Part shown: one piece after another, positions 23,286 through 34,048 of the stretch | Layout: the number at the start of each line of letters is the position of its first letter | Numbering within the stretch: position 1 is the first letter of the stretch | Source: Dysidea avara | Lineage: Eukaryota > Porifera > Demospongiae > Dictyoceratida > Dysideidae | Length of the DNA stretch: 64,000 bases | Assembly: GCF_963678975.1 (NCBI RefSeq) | Contig: NC_089274.1 | Location: 26,971,053-27,035,052, forward strand | Direction of reading: 5' to 3' | Translations under genes and position numbers: made by a program | The notes under the pieces: model-generated | What the model was told of the DNA's origin: nothing | Databases searched by the model: none | Seen by the model: only the letters and a program-made list of their open reading frames with translations

Positions 23286-23315
23286 TAACAATAATAATAA
23301 TAATAATAATAATAC
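23286..23315. repeat. (AAT)n 3' tail of LINE 1
   Basis: About ten AAT/ATA units directly after the LINE 3' UTR. Short repeat tails of this kind are typical of CR1/L2-like LINEs and mark the 3' insertion boundary. Confidence 0.85.
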
Positions 23316-23814
23316 CGGCGTAAAAGTTTCGCGATGCTGATTTTGCATACTAATTTATTACTGTACAAATACAAGCATGTAGAAGCTAACCGGCGTAAAA
23401 GTTTCGCGATAGCTACTGCAATCGTGAAATTCGCGAAACTTTCCCCGCCTACGGTAAGCTATTGTCTGAAAAGTGAAGTATCCATTACGTTTCGTTGTAG
23501 GTTATGTTCAACCCGTTACACATGCAGCAGTACGAATCAAGGACTGTTTGAAAAGCACCTCTGCAATCAAAATAGCCGCAATGAAAAATACGGACGATTT
23601 CCGTTTCGAAGGGAAGCCATCACGTGCTCGCGCCAAATCGACACCTTTCCCTATCAGCAAAGATGAATGGGACACAAAGGAGGACACTGGTAAGTCCATG
23701 AAGAATGCATTGTACGTACTGCAGTATGCCAAAAGGCACCTGTCGGGCCGAAGCGACGTCGAACAGCGAAAAAATCAAGCCCGTAGCCTAAGCCGTTATC
23801 GAGTTATGCTTGTC

Positions 23815-24110
23815 CAAGAGGGTGTCACTCCAATAAGCACTGTACTACGATCTGCGACCGCGGTCAAAGCTGGTCAAGATCGATTTTCGATTTTGATCGT
23901 TGACTTTCATCGAATTTTTGTCTTGACCATGGACCTGGTTCCGTTTATTTTCGCTATATTTTCGTGCACTACATACTCGCGAAACTTTGACCGTGCTGGG
24001 AAAACAGTTTGACTGTTGTTCTTCGTGAAAAATCGGTCTTGTTCATTGACCTTTAGCTTTGACCGCGGTCGCAGATGGTAGTACAGTGTATATTGGAGTG
24101 ACACCCCCTT
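23815..24110. mobile_element. Palindromic MITE within family E
   Basis: Left end CAAGAGGGTGTCACTCCAAT and right end ATTGGAGTGACACCCCCTT are inverted; inner arms (GATCTGCGACCGCGGTC) also pair. GCTTGTC flanks both sides (23808-23814, 24111-24117), a 7- or 8-bp duplication. The family E copy at 58280-58725 reads through this site, confirming insertion. Confidence 0.8.
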
Positions 24111-24453
24111 GCTTGTCTGAAGGCATCAGTCAGTTACTCAGTCAGTAGAAAATTCCGTTGAATAAAAAAATTTTAAAATTCCGTAGCAACTTGTTGAAAG
24201 CGTTTCGGGTCGATCTGAAAGCTTGTTTGGGCTTAGTTTTACCTCACCAATACTGCCCCATCGTCATAAGGGAAAATTGAGGCTGGTTTTTACGGTGATA
24301 TTATTTCGTGGGCCACGCCTACTCCTTTGTGGTCCCTACTATACAGTTACTATCGTACTGTATGATGTACGTAGAATGCTCTAGAACAATCATTTTCCTT
24401 TAGTAGACCTATGAAATAATTATGAAATTACAAGCATTTACACCTTTCTTTGT

Positions 24454-24605
24454 AACTATTATCTTACTTCATAGCCTTATACTGAAATAAAAAACAAACA
24501 TGAAACAAACAAACAAATCTATGATAAACTCCCAAAATATACATAATGCATATTCCATAATCAAACTCTTGCAGAGTTGCAGCTGGTATGATTAATACTT
24601 TTGAC
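24454..24605 (-). repeat. Inverted copy of sequence 1.35 kb downstream
   Basis: Almost identical (one small difference seen) to the reverse of 25955-26104. It stands directly at the 5' end of a truncated LINE and is absent from the same place in tandem unit 1, so it was created together with, or after, the LINE insertion. Confidence 0.9.
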
Positions 24606-24606
24606 C

Positions 24607-25471
24607 TTCCATCAATGACCTTCCTTTACATGTCTTAAGTAAAGTTCGACTTTATGCTGATGATGTTATACTTTACTCAAATATCTACTCCGTGGAGGAC
24701 TGCCATCAACTACAACGTGATCTTGACTCCTTAACACAGTGGGCACACAAGTGGCTTATGACCTTTAATCCAATTAAATGTGAATTCCTACGAATAACAA
24801 ACAAGATAAACATCATACCATTTACTTACCACATTGACAACTCTACAATCCGAGAAGTCACTCATGCTAAATATCTAGGTGTAGTCATTGGTCAACATCT
24901 TAACTGGAACGAACACACAAAACAAGCTGCTAGTAAAGCCACCAGAATTAATGCATTCCTACATCGTAATCTTTATCAATGCCCTCCCACAATTAAATGT
25001 AATATTTATAAAGTAATGGTTCGCCCTATTATGGAGTATGCTTCCTCTGTCTGGGACCCACACACATGTGTTAAAATTAATCAATTAGAAGCTGTACAGA
25101 GACCTTCCGCAAGAATGTGCTATAAAGACTTTTCTAGATTCTCCAGTGTTTCCAAAATGTTAACTGATCTTAATCTACCCACCCTGCAGAGCAGAAGGAA
25201 AAAATTGAAATTACAAATGCTATATAAAATCATTCATCGTTTAGCTGATATTCCAGATGATTGTTTAACTCCCGTTCCCCCCTTTTTACGAAGTGGCTAT
25301 TTTAATCAACTAAATTCTAGAGTGGACAGTTTTAAATTTTCCTTCTTCCCTTCAGTGATTAAACTATGGAATAATCTACCCCAGAACATTGTTAACGCTC
25401 CCACATACACTGAGGTTTGTAATGATTTAAACACTTTTATAATTACACTTGTGCATTATAATCATACATGA
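24607..25471 (+). pseudogene. LINE 2: 3' fragment of reverse transcriptase ORF
   Basis: The frame begins inside the RT domain at INDLPLHVLSK, passes the active site LYADDVILYS (about 24650-24680) and runs unbroken to TGA, ending in VIKLWNNLPQNIV. It has the thumb and C-terminal region (KYLGVVIGQHLNW, VRPIMEYASSVWDP) but lacks endonuclease and RT palm. 5'-truncated copy of a different LINE family from LINE 1, though the same broad type. It cannot move by itself. Confidence 0.92.
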
Positions 25472-25520
25472 TTCCTGCACAGTACACAATATAATTTTAA
25501 AAAGGTAGGATTTAAGTAAG

Positions 25521-25590
25521 GTGACAGCAGTGGTTAAGGGCTAGGGTGTTAAACACAGATTCCTGGCTCAAACCCCTGTACAATTTTTAC
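25521..25590 (+). repeat. tRNA-derived SINE-like head, unit 2 copy
   Basis: A box TGGTTAAGGG (25531-25540) and B box GGCTCAAACCC (25565-25575) are unchanged from unit 1 although the sequence between them differs by a small deletion. Confidence 0.4.
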
Positions 25591-26194
25591 TTAGGAATTT
25601 TTGTGCATTTCTTTGACCCCACAATGACTCGTGTCCTACATCCAGTCTTGCTGCATTCCCAATTAATTCCTTTTAACTCTTAATTTGGCCTTTTCCCTTT
25701 ACAATGAAAATGGCCAAACTATACTCCAATGAGAGTTAACAGAAATTGGAAATGCAACAATGAGACTGACACAAATCAGTGATAAGGGTCCAATATTGAA
25801 ACTTTTTTTATTACATTTAGCTATATATATTGCCATTTATTCTTGGATGTCAACTCTTCAATTGTCAGTTAAACTTCTACTTTATGGTCGTATCCATTTT
25901 CAACCAAGCTGTTTTTGTATAGAGAATTTATACATGTCATGTATTAGCTCTATACAAAAGTATTAATCATACCAGCTGCAACTCTGCAAGAGTTTGATTA
26001 TGGAATATGCATTATGTATATTTTGGGAGTTTATCATAGATTTGTTTGTTTGTTTCATGTTTGTTTTTTATTTCAGTATAAACTATGAAGTAAGATAATA
26101 GTTACATTTGATTGAATTCCACAATCAGTAATATGTACGTAGCTTCTGTACATGTGCATACTACAAAATGGTGGTATAGCCACAAGTCCTTAAG

Positions 26195-26739
26195 CAGTGT
26201 TGGGCAAGTTACTTTGTAAAAGTAACTAGTTATACATTGTAAAAGTAACTAGTTACATATTACATATTACTTGCAACTGAACTATTTAGTTACAGTTACA
26301 TATTACCCATAAAATAAAGTAACTATAATAATGTTACATATTATATTACTTTGTGTCCACAGCCTTAAGCTGTCACGTGTGAAACTACCACCTTATCACG
26401 TGACATGATTGCGTTGTTGGACAATTTGCAAATCTTGGTTATAAGAAGCTGGTGAATAAGCTTCATTCAGTAGGCTTCATTACTTCGTTGTAGCTAGGCG
26501 TTACTCAGTGGATTACTAATGAGATTAGTAACTTCGTTACTTGTAGTAATAATAATAATACGTAATATTAGATTCGTTACAGTAACTATATTACTAAGGT
26601 AACGTGTTACATTTGTAAGTAAAGTAACTTGAGTTATATTACCTGTTTTTAGAGCGTATTTCATTATACTACTTAGTTACCACAAAAGTAATAATAGTAC
26701 ATAATGCATTACATAAGTAACGCGTTGCTCCCAACACTA
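26195..26739. mobile_element. hAT-like MITE, family C copy 1
   Basis: 545 bp, starts CAGTGTTGGGCAAGTTACTT and ends GTTGCTCCCAACACTA, flanked by the exact 8-bp duplication TCCTTAAG (26187-26194, 26740-26747). Unit 1 holds the empty site (near 12179-12186). The interior is AT-rich with many GTAACT motifs. The 8-bp duplication and CAGTG-type end fit the hAT superfamily; no transposase is present. Confidence 0.92.
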
Positions 26740-26747
26740 TCCTTAAG

Positions 26748-28821
26748 TAGGGTCCGCAACGTGAAATTTCGACCTCCCAGAATCAACTACCAAACCACCC
26801 ACAAATGCTAGGCTAGGTACCACTTAGAAAATGCCAGATTGGCGCTATTTTTCATGAGCGTATTGTCATGCAAATCGGCGAATATGCTTACAAATTACGA
26901 GATTTTTTGCTATATCTTCAAGGAAATGTCTTTTAAAAACTACAATACACACTCTCAACCTTTCTTACTAACTGTACTCTAAACTAAAACCATCAGTGGC
27001 TGCATTGTCTGGAGCAATTTCCAGCCGCATCATCGCGAAAATGAAATTTCGGACTCGAAAAAAGTTTCGATGTCACTGGAGCACATAGTAGTGATGCCAA
27101 AGTAACCCTCCCAGGTCAAACTGGTGTGGCATGAGTCCAACTACTACCACACCAAATATCATTGAATTCCAAAATTGTTTGCCATCTGGCTGAGCATGAC
27201 GGCTGTAAAAAATTCGTCAAAAATGCTGATTTTATTCACTGACGGGAACTTTTGCTAGCCAGATGTGCTAGTTTACTTCTCAAAAGCTTGCTAAACCCAT
27301 AGCCTGGAGCTTTCATTCATAGGATTGTTCTACATGACAGCTCTTCAAGCTAAGCGACCTCAAAAACCGCCAAATGCCGATATCCACGAATTTTGTCAAT
27401 ATCGACCAATTTTACAATGCGTTAAAGAAATTTTGCACACCAACGTGATGCTTTGCCTCTCTAAAGTCCTGGACGTTTCAATCACCTTCGTCTGTGTAGG
27501 CACCTCTCTCAGTTCAGTCTCTTGAAAATGCCGGAGCAAGCCAATTGGGCCGCGGCGCAACCATCAACACCACTTACTGCTTATTTTGTCTCATCGATTC
27601 CACGAAAATCCAGCAGAAATATTAAATAACCCAACTGGAGTTAGTCTAGTTCTAAATATCCACCTTCGGAACTCTACACGAATGGAAATTTCGATTGTGG
27701 TTTTTGATAATCGGCATTTGCATTTCGGTAATCATTTGTAATAACATGTAGAGTACAATATTTAGAGCTAAATTAACTCCATTTGCGCTCTATTACATTT
27801 CTGCTGGTTTTCCTGTCATTCTTTCGTGGAACCAATGAAACAAAATAGCTAAGCATTAACTGGTGTTGATGGTTGCACCCAATTGGCGTGCTCTGGCGTT
27901 TTCAAGAGACTGAAGAAAGCTGCCTACACAGACAAAGGTGATTGAATGGTCCAGCAAGGATGTAGAGAAGTAAACCAACATGTTTGACATTTAAAACTTC
28001 CTAAAACTGATGACAAAAGGTGAGATGGGCATTTTGATGGATTTTGGCCTTGATTAGAGAGTCACCAGTGTCACCCTATGGACGAATATAACTAAACAAG
28101 GATGCAGCATGACTTTAAAGAGGCAAAGCATCACGTTTGGTGTGAAAGATTTCTTTAACGCATTGTAAATTGGTCAACATCGGCAAAATTCATGGATATC
28201 GGCATTTGGCAGTTTTTGAGGTCGCTAGAAGAGTTGCCAGACCAGCCCTATGAATGAAAGCTACTGGTTATGGGTCTAGTAAGTTTTTGAGAAATAAACT
28301 AGCACACCTGGCTAGCAAAAGTTCCCATCAGTGAATAAAATCGGCATTTTTGACGAATTTTTGACAGCCGTCGAGCTCAGCCAGATGGCAAACAATTTTG
28401 GAATTTGATTGTATTTCGTGTGGTAGTAGTTGGACCCATGCCAGACCAGTTTTACTTGGGAGGGTTACTTTGGCATTGCTATTGTGTGCTCCAGTGGCAT
28501 CGAAACTTTTTTCAAGTCCGAAATTTCATTTTCGCGATGCTACTGCTGGAAATTGCTCCAGACAATGCAGCCACTGATGGTTTTAGTTTAGAGTACAGTT
28601 AGTAAGAAATGTTGAGAGCGCGTATTGTAGCTTTAAAATACATTTCCTTGAAGATATAGCAAAAAATCTCGTAATTTGTAAGCATATTTGCCGATTTGCA
28701 CGACAAGACGTTAATGAAAAATAACGCCAATCTGGAATTTTCTAAGCGGTACCTAGTCTAGCATTTGTGGGTGGTTTGGTAGTTGATTCTCGGAGGTTGA
28801 AATTTCACGTTGCGGACCCTA
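26748..28821. mobile_element. 2.07-kb foldback (giant palindrome) element
   Basis: The ends TAGGGTCCGCAACGTGAAAT and its inverse are followed by arms of roughly 900-1050 bp that remain about 90% alike to within about 100 bp of the centre (spacer near 27660-27760). CCTTAAG flanks both sides (26741-26747, 28822-28828). The right arm carries about 100 bp not found in the left (near 28000-28100). Short frames inside (27325, 28405) are not conserved as protein. It was inserted exactly against the family C MITE, in that MITE's target duplication. Unit 1 lacks it. Confidence 0.95.
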
Positions 28822-28828
28822 CCTTAAG

Positions 28829-31076
28829 TAAATCATAATAGTTTTGTACTAACACCATATGAAATTGCGCTGACATGTAAAGCTTGTCCCAAAACCGTTT
28901 ACATCACTTATGTAATATATTATGTCAAGCCAAAAACCATACAGGTACTATCAAAACAAAGCAATCCCTGTGAGTTCACTATAAGAAATGAAATGGGCCA
29001 TGAATTTCTCTACAAAATGTCTTTTATTTATTTGTTAAGGCTTTACAGCACAAGTATACTGAAGGTTTGTAGGATACCTGGTCCTACAGCCTGTTTATAA
29101 AGATGTTGTGCTATGTAAGTATGTGTCACTTTTTAAGATCAAAGTGTGAAAGATTTAAATACTGTACATCATTCTCTTATAGGGTTAAATTCACAACATT
29201 TAACTATGATTTGTTAGTAACCATAAAAGTACATGAACTATAAATCAGTTAGCTACATCTGAGTCATACCATTTGGGAAATGTATTGCTACATTGGCATG
29301 ATATAGCAACTACAGTTTTGAATACGAACATTGATCATATCCTAACTATGTGGTACCTGCCACACACATATGAGTAAAGTAAGTCCCAAACATAAACATA
29401 CATTTACTACCACTACCTTGTATACTACAAAATGGGTGGTATAATAATATTCAGGTGACACATGACCTGTTCATGGTATCATGTTGAAAATACCTGCTGA
29501 GAAAGGTCCACCCTAGCTAGTGGGTATTGCATGAATACAGGTACTTTAACCTGCTGTGTTTATTTAACTAATTGATAATTAGAGAGTGGCATGAGTGTTA
29601 AGAATAAGGTGGGAGATAATGTTTTGAAAAAAATGTTGTGTGTTAGTTCTTGTTGCAATGTGATGGCTTTGTCATGTCAGGTACTTATTGGTCATGTGCA
29701 TGGACTGGTATTGTTTGTTTACATTACTTGAGTGAATCCAGTTAGTATTCAGCAACTGCATGGGCATGCCACCTATAGACATGACCAATAAGTATTTTAC
29801 AGTGGAATCTTTCGATGGTCACCTGCTTAGAAAGGCCATATCTAAAATTGGCCAACTTTAAAGTTCAGTTTTGGGAAGACAATGTGCATTGCGGTTACAT
29901 ACTTATAAATCAATATTTGCAGTTAAAGTTATAATTAGTAGTTAAAAGTTGAAATCTGCACTGTATAATGGTTGTGTTGTAAGGATCTTGCTGTATATAG
30001 TGATGAATTACGTAGTTCTGTGGCCAAACACCATTGTGAAATTATCAATTAATACCACGAATACTTGGCATTGCAGATGTATCTTATTTGCACCACTCAG
30101 CTATAATGTATTCCTTCAGTTTGTAACAAATCAAAAGCATACACACTCCCACTAGCTATAGCTGATACACACACCATGTGTACCTGTACCACTTGAGTGG
30201 TCAAGCAGGTCATTACCACACCAGATAGCTAAAGGTGAAGTTTGATAGTTGTGTACAATGAATATGTCCTGTTAACATATAAGGTAATTTTTATATCCTG
30301 TCCCTAATCCAATCACTATCAATTACCAGAGACCACATCTTCTTTGCTACATGATACTTGATATGAGGTGATGCAAGTTTCTTGGAAGGAGCCCTCCAAG
30401 CTCATTCAAAATTTAGATGCACACTTCCAAGTAGAAGCAAATGTATATGTGACCAGATTTTACAAAACCAGGCTTCCACACACATCCAATTCCTTGACTT
30501 AAACCAACTGTAAATTGACCACTTGGTATGGGCAAAATTTGAAAGTGATAGCATACTCCTACATTGAGTTATGGTTGTTTAAAGTCATAAATCTGGATGT
30601 GTGTGGAAGCCTGACTTTGTCAAATTCAGTCACATATTCTGTAAATTTCCTTTTATTATAACATTAGTGCCAGGTATATATAGGCTATGTATTGTAAATG
30701 CATGTGAACAGTATAAATAGTATCTCACTGGTGGTGAAGTGCTCCATGATTATAGTGTTGATGGTCATAAAGAAACTGGGAAAGATTATGGGTAGAAGCT
30801 TATTTTCAGTATTGTAGATCATGATAATTTCTACTAATTCAAAGCTATATCCCACTTTATGACTATCTTTTCAATATGGCTATAATGGTATACAATATCC
30901 ATATAGTGCAAAGATGATCCTCCCACTCACTGAGATACAATTAAGCTCATTGTACCCACCATTAAGTAGTACTAATTTAAATGTAATTTCCTTTGTCATT
31001 CGATTACTGAAACTGAAGCTGTGGAGGGAAATCCAAACTATTGCTCCCCATGATGACATCACATGTGCAGAGCTAG
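28829..31076. other. Region upstream of Ig copy 3
   Basis: Direct counterpart of 12187-14566, with small indels. No gene is recognised. The hairpin MITE is listed separately. Confidence 0.5.
30445..30637. mobile_element. Hairpin MITE upstream of Ig copy 3
   Basis: Counterpart of 13924-14117 with the same inverted arms; one arm has CTGACTTTGTC where the other copy has CTGGCTTTGTC. Confidence 0.7.
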
Positions 31077-31082
31077 TATAAA
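31077..31082 (+). promoter_or_regulatory. Probable TATA box of Ig copy 3
   Basis: Same TATAAA context and distance to ATG as copy 2. Confidence 0.5.
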
Positions 31083-31174
31083 TTGCCAGAACAGCAGATG
31101 AGCAAGACATGTAATTTGAATATCAATTGATCAAGCAAGTTTTACAGGTTTGAATAAAACAGTTTATCATCAGG

Positions 31175-32040
31175 ATGTGCTGGCTGCTGATAATGTCACT
31201 GGTGATGGCTATTGTGTTATCGTCCTTCCCAGAGGCTAGTGGAGGTTAGTATTGCTTTGTAGTGCATGGCTAATACATCTCTCTCTCTCTAATTTTCATC
31301 TTACAGTAGGGATCTGTAAGTCAAGAGGGACTGCACGACCAATTAAAAAATCCATTGGAGAAACCGTCCGATTTTTATGTCATGCTAATTTTCAATGTGA
31401 GGGATCGACTTACAATTTCACCCATTACAACCATACCACTGGTGAAGCTGATCTAACACATCAAGGTTCACACACTTACAGTTGGACAATAACAAGCCTC
31501 AGTGATGCTGGAGATTACTGTTGTAGTAAACAATGTGATGTTGACCAACGTCAGTGCTGTACAACAGTGGAAGGTAGGAATTGAACTAAAGTGTTTGCAG
31601 CTAGCTAGGTGCAACTCTATGTAACATAATGCATAACCTTTCATCCATTGTATACAAAGTGGGTATGATTTCAATGTTTCCACATGATAGTTCCACCTGT
31701 GATAGAGTGGACACTTCCAGAAGCAGTTGTTGCTAACACTTCAGTCACTGGTAGCTGTAGGGCCACTGGTTATCCTAGACCATCTGTTAGTGTGATGAAT
31801 ACCTGTGACTATCAATACCAATACAATGTGATTGATGAGTACACTAATGAGGTAGTGTTCACTATTAAAAGTGTCACAAAGAAATGTCAACACATCTACT
31901 GCTACACATCCAGTTCAGTAGACACAAGGAAAGTGTTGTTAGCTGGTGAGTATATGGCCATGAATGTTTTGTGTACATTTATTTTTGGATTAGAAAATGT
32001 GTCTTGTGTCAATGATAAAGATACTGCTGCTGTGGTGTAA
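31175..32040 (+). CDS. Secreted two-Ig-domain protein, copy 3 (4 exons)
   Basis: Exons 31175-31244, 31310-31573, 31691-31945 and 31994-32040, each exactly 16510 bp downstream of its partner in copy 2. The 211-residue product differs from copy 2 at three residues that I can see: Thr to Ala in the signal peptide, His to Arg in the cysteine-rich end of Ig domain 1 (DQRQCC), and Ser to Asn in Ig domain 2 (EYTNEV). Three silent changes were also noted. Signal peptide, both Ig domains, the LSDAGDYCC hallmark, all phase-1 splice sites, TATA box and poly(A) signal are intact, so both copies could be expressed. The two proteins are probably near-redundant and secreted. Confidence 0.86.
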
Positions 32041-32137
32041 TACACTGAAGTATCACTGCCATTTACTGACTCAAATTACACTGTTGCAAATTTCTTAGTT
32101 TTATTGCTGTATATTATTATGTGGTTGTCAAAGAACA

Positions 32138-32143
32138 AATAAA
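32138..32143 (+). promoter_or_regulatory. Polyadenylation signal, Ig copy 3
   Basis: AATAAA about 100 bp after the stop, as in copy 2. Confidence 0.5.
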
Positions 32144-33204
32144 AGGAAGTTTTAACTACTGTATTACATAACTACACTATAACTAGTGCTTCAGATTAAA
32201 TTCATTCTTGAACACCTTACCATTTAGTGGGTCATTATCAAGGGTAACTCTTTTTTTGTAAATGACTAGTCTCACAAAAAAAAAATCAACAAATCACTAA
32301 TACCAACAACTTATGATAGTGTAATGAATGAACTATGCATGGCTAGCAACAGGTCAGGGATGACTCTTACATACATTAACATGACTCAATGATGCCATCA
32401 AACTTCAAAGGGAAAATGTGCACATTGGGATGCAGTGGTGTTGCTGACATAATAATTTCAGAAATTATTAATAGCTGTGTAGGAGCATAATGTTAACTAC
32501 ACATCGTACATTTGCCAACTGAACAGTCTGGCTTCTAATGGTAAGAGGTCAGGTTGAACTTTGAATCACCATAATTTATGCACATAATACGATATGCAAT
32601 ATAGCAACCAGCCAAAAGAATATAGTAGACCATTTAAAGCTGCAACATTGATATGAAAGATATAATTCAGCAATCAATTGGCATAATCAAAGAATTAAGG
32701 CATTTTTCAGACTTAATGTTCAATTATAATACTAAGAACATAATAGTCTCACGTCTATATTGTGTATAGCTTTTATTTATATAGTAGCATCATTGACAGT
32801 TCTCTTAGTGGGGATATCTCCATTTGAGTAGTGCAACTTACATTTTTGTACTCTGCGTAATGTGACATACAGTATATAGCAATGCTCTCTCTTATGAAGC
32901 ATGACTTAACACTGATCACATGCACATCAACATCCTTATTGCTATACATGGTTCAGCAGGGAACACAAATGCACCATCCTATTTGTAGCCAAGTAACAAG
33001 AGACTGTTATTACAACCAACTGAACTGTCACCATGCAGGTTTCAAGTTCTCACAACTTTTGCAGGATCCTGCACATCTACATAGCAAATCTGCATGCATG
33101 AATCTGAAATGCACTCCTACATGTAGACTGAAATACTTTGCTAGAGCTGATCATGAATTAATATTATTATAAACAAAATGAGAAGTCACAATTGTTAAGT
33201 ACTG

Positions 33205-33323
33205 GCTGAATGCAGAGGAAATCCTGGATCCCAGGCTGTGTGGCTCCTCAGGCACTTGCCTAGACTGCAAGCCGTCTGTGGATCAAGTCACCACCTGGTC
33301 TGGGATCTTTTTCTGCATTCAGC
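33205..33323. repeat. Hairpin element GCTGAATGCAG, unit 2 copy
   Basis: Same 119-bp hairpin as 16695-16813, essentially unchanged. Confidence 0.5.
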
Positions 33324-33454
33324 ATAGTTTTCAGGTTCAGGTTTCTGACTCCCTGTGCTACGGGCTAATTTGTTGCCTCCCTGCAGATCCCTAGAGGGAT
33401 AGTTGAACAATAATGAATCAGACCTTCTCCATCAAGATCACAGACAGTCACCTA

Positions 33455-33670
33455 TCAGTACAGCTTAGTCTTGACATAACTGACAGTTATACTCTGCAGC
33501 AAATCTTCATGATCAAGTACACATGCAAGCTGGTATGTAGGCTCCTGTATAGCACACCATGACTGTGGCTGAGATACTTTTATAGCTTCCTTTACCCCAT
33601 ACTCATAGGCAGTTCCAAGAATTTTGATGACTGGTTTCCATTCCAGATAGACTTTCTGTGATGTCATGGC
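33455..33670 (-). CDS. Possible terminal exon, product unknown
   Basis: Open from GCCATGACATCACAG, directly after an acceptor-like CTACAGGTATAG, to TGA. It gives about 71 residues including KVYLEWKPVIKILGTAYEYG, SQPQSWCAIQEPTYQLA and HEDLLQSITVSYV. Composition looks protein-like, and unit 1 keeps the first two thirds with mostly conservative changes. Upstream exons were not found and I do not recognise the family. It lies on the strand opposite the Ig gene. It may equally be a remnant of a mobile element. Confidence 0.33.
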   Translation of the reverse strand, partial: AMTSQKVYLEWKPVIKILGTAYEYGVKEAIKVSQPQSWCAIQEPTYQLACVLDHEDLLQSITVSYVKTKLY

Positions 33671-34048
33671 CTATACCTGTAGAAAGGAAGGCATACCTCA
33701 GTGTGAACATGAGAAGTGCACTAGCATGCCATTCTAGGGGTACATGCATGCAAGTATTTTTTTTAAATTTGACCTATTTGATAATTTGAGAGCAGTTCAC
33801 AGCTGTATTAGGGTGACTGCTCTATTAGGGTATTTTGATTGAGCATGCAGTCCTCATAAACCCTTAGCCACCCCTGATACTTAGAGCCTTGCAAAAGTTT
33901 CACCTGTTTTCTTTCTGACTCATCCATCATCCTGTTGAGTTGGAGTAAATGTACAGCCAAATGAGACAGCACACTTTACCATTTTTATTAATCAACACAT
34001 TAACATTTTATGTAGAAAATTCTACAAAAGATAAAGTATTTATGGTTT

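Larger units (their letters stand above)
19838..23315 (+). mobile_element. Non-LTR retrotransposon, 5'-truncated (LINE 1)
   Basis: Contains the end of ORF1, a full-looking ORF2 and a 3' tail of (AAT)n repeats at about 23286-23315, the layout of CR1/L2/Jockey-type LINEs. AAAAGTTTCGCGA occurs on both sides of the insert and may be the target duplication, although that motif also recurs in the host element. The 5' end is lost within ORF1, as is usual for target-primed insertion. Confidence 0.88.
19797..23457. mobile_element. Small TIR element split by a LINE
   Basis: ACCGTAGGCGGGGAAAGTTA at the left and CGCGAAACTTTCCCCGCCTACGGT at the right form inverted ends; without the LINE the element would be about 180 bp. 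Its interior repeats GGCGTAAAAGTTTCGCGA. The LINE at 19838-23315 sits between the two halves. Confidence 0.6.
19334..24366 (+). mobile_element. Unclassified composite element, family E copy 1
   Basis: Everything here is absent from tandem unit 1. Segments at 23470-23815 and 24111-24366 match, in reverse, 58280-58725 and 61386-61500, showing one repeat family. Part of the interior (about 23570-23815) has coding-like composition (SRARAKSTPFPISKDEWDTK) followed by a GGTAAGT donor-like site, but the second copy is disrupted and no family is recognised. Nested inside are perfect hairpins, an inverted-repeat element, a LINE and a MITE. Confidence 0.45.
17537..34048 (+). repeat. Tandem duplication, unit 2 (16.5 kb after insertions)
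   Basis: Direct repeat of 8557-17536, starting exactly where unit 1 ends, with a short extra copy of AAGCTTACCTTGAAGGATAT at the junction. The additional length is accounted for by inserts: 19045-24366, 24454-25503, 26187-26739 and 26748-28828. It includes Ig copy 3. Unit 1 has about 1.4 kb (10530-11930) that this unit lacks. Confidence 0.87.

Noticed and set aside
23473-24012. 179-codon frame as a host gene
   Set aside because: Its second half runs into a palindromic MITE at 23815, and the other family E copy does not keep the frame; at most the 23570-23815 part is old coding sequence of a mobile element.
27325-28602. Short frames inside the 2-kb palindrome as a transposase
   Set aside because: The matching positions in the opposite arm contain different stops and indels, and no transposase motif is visible.
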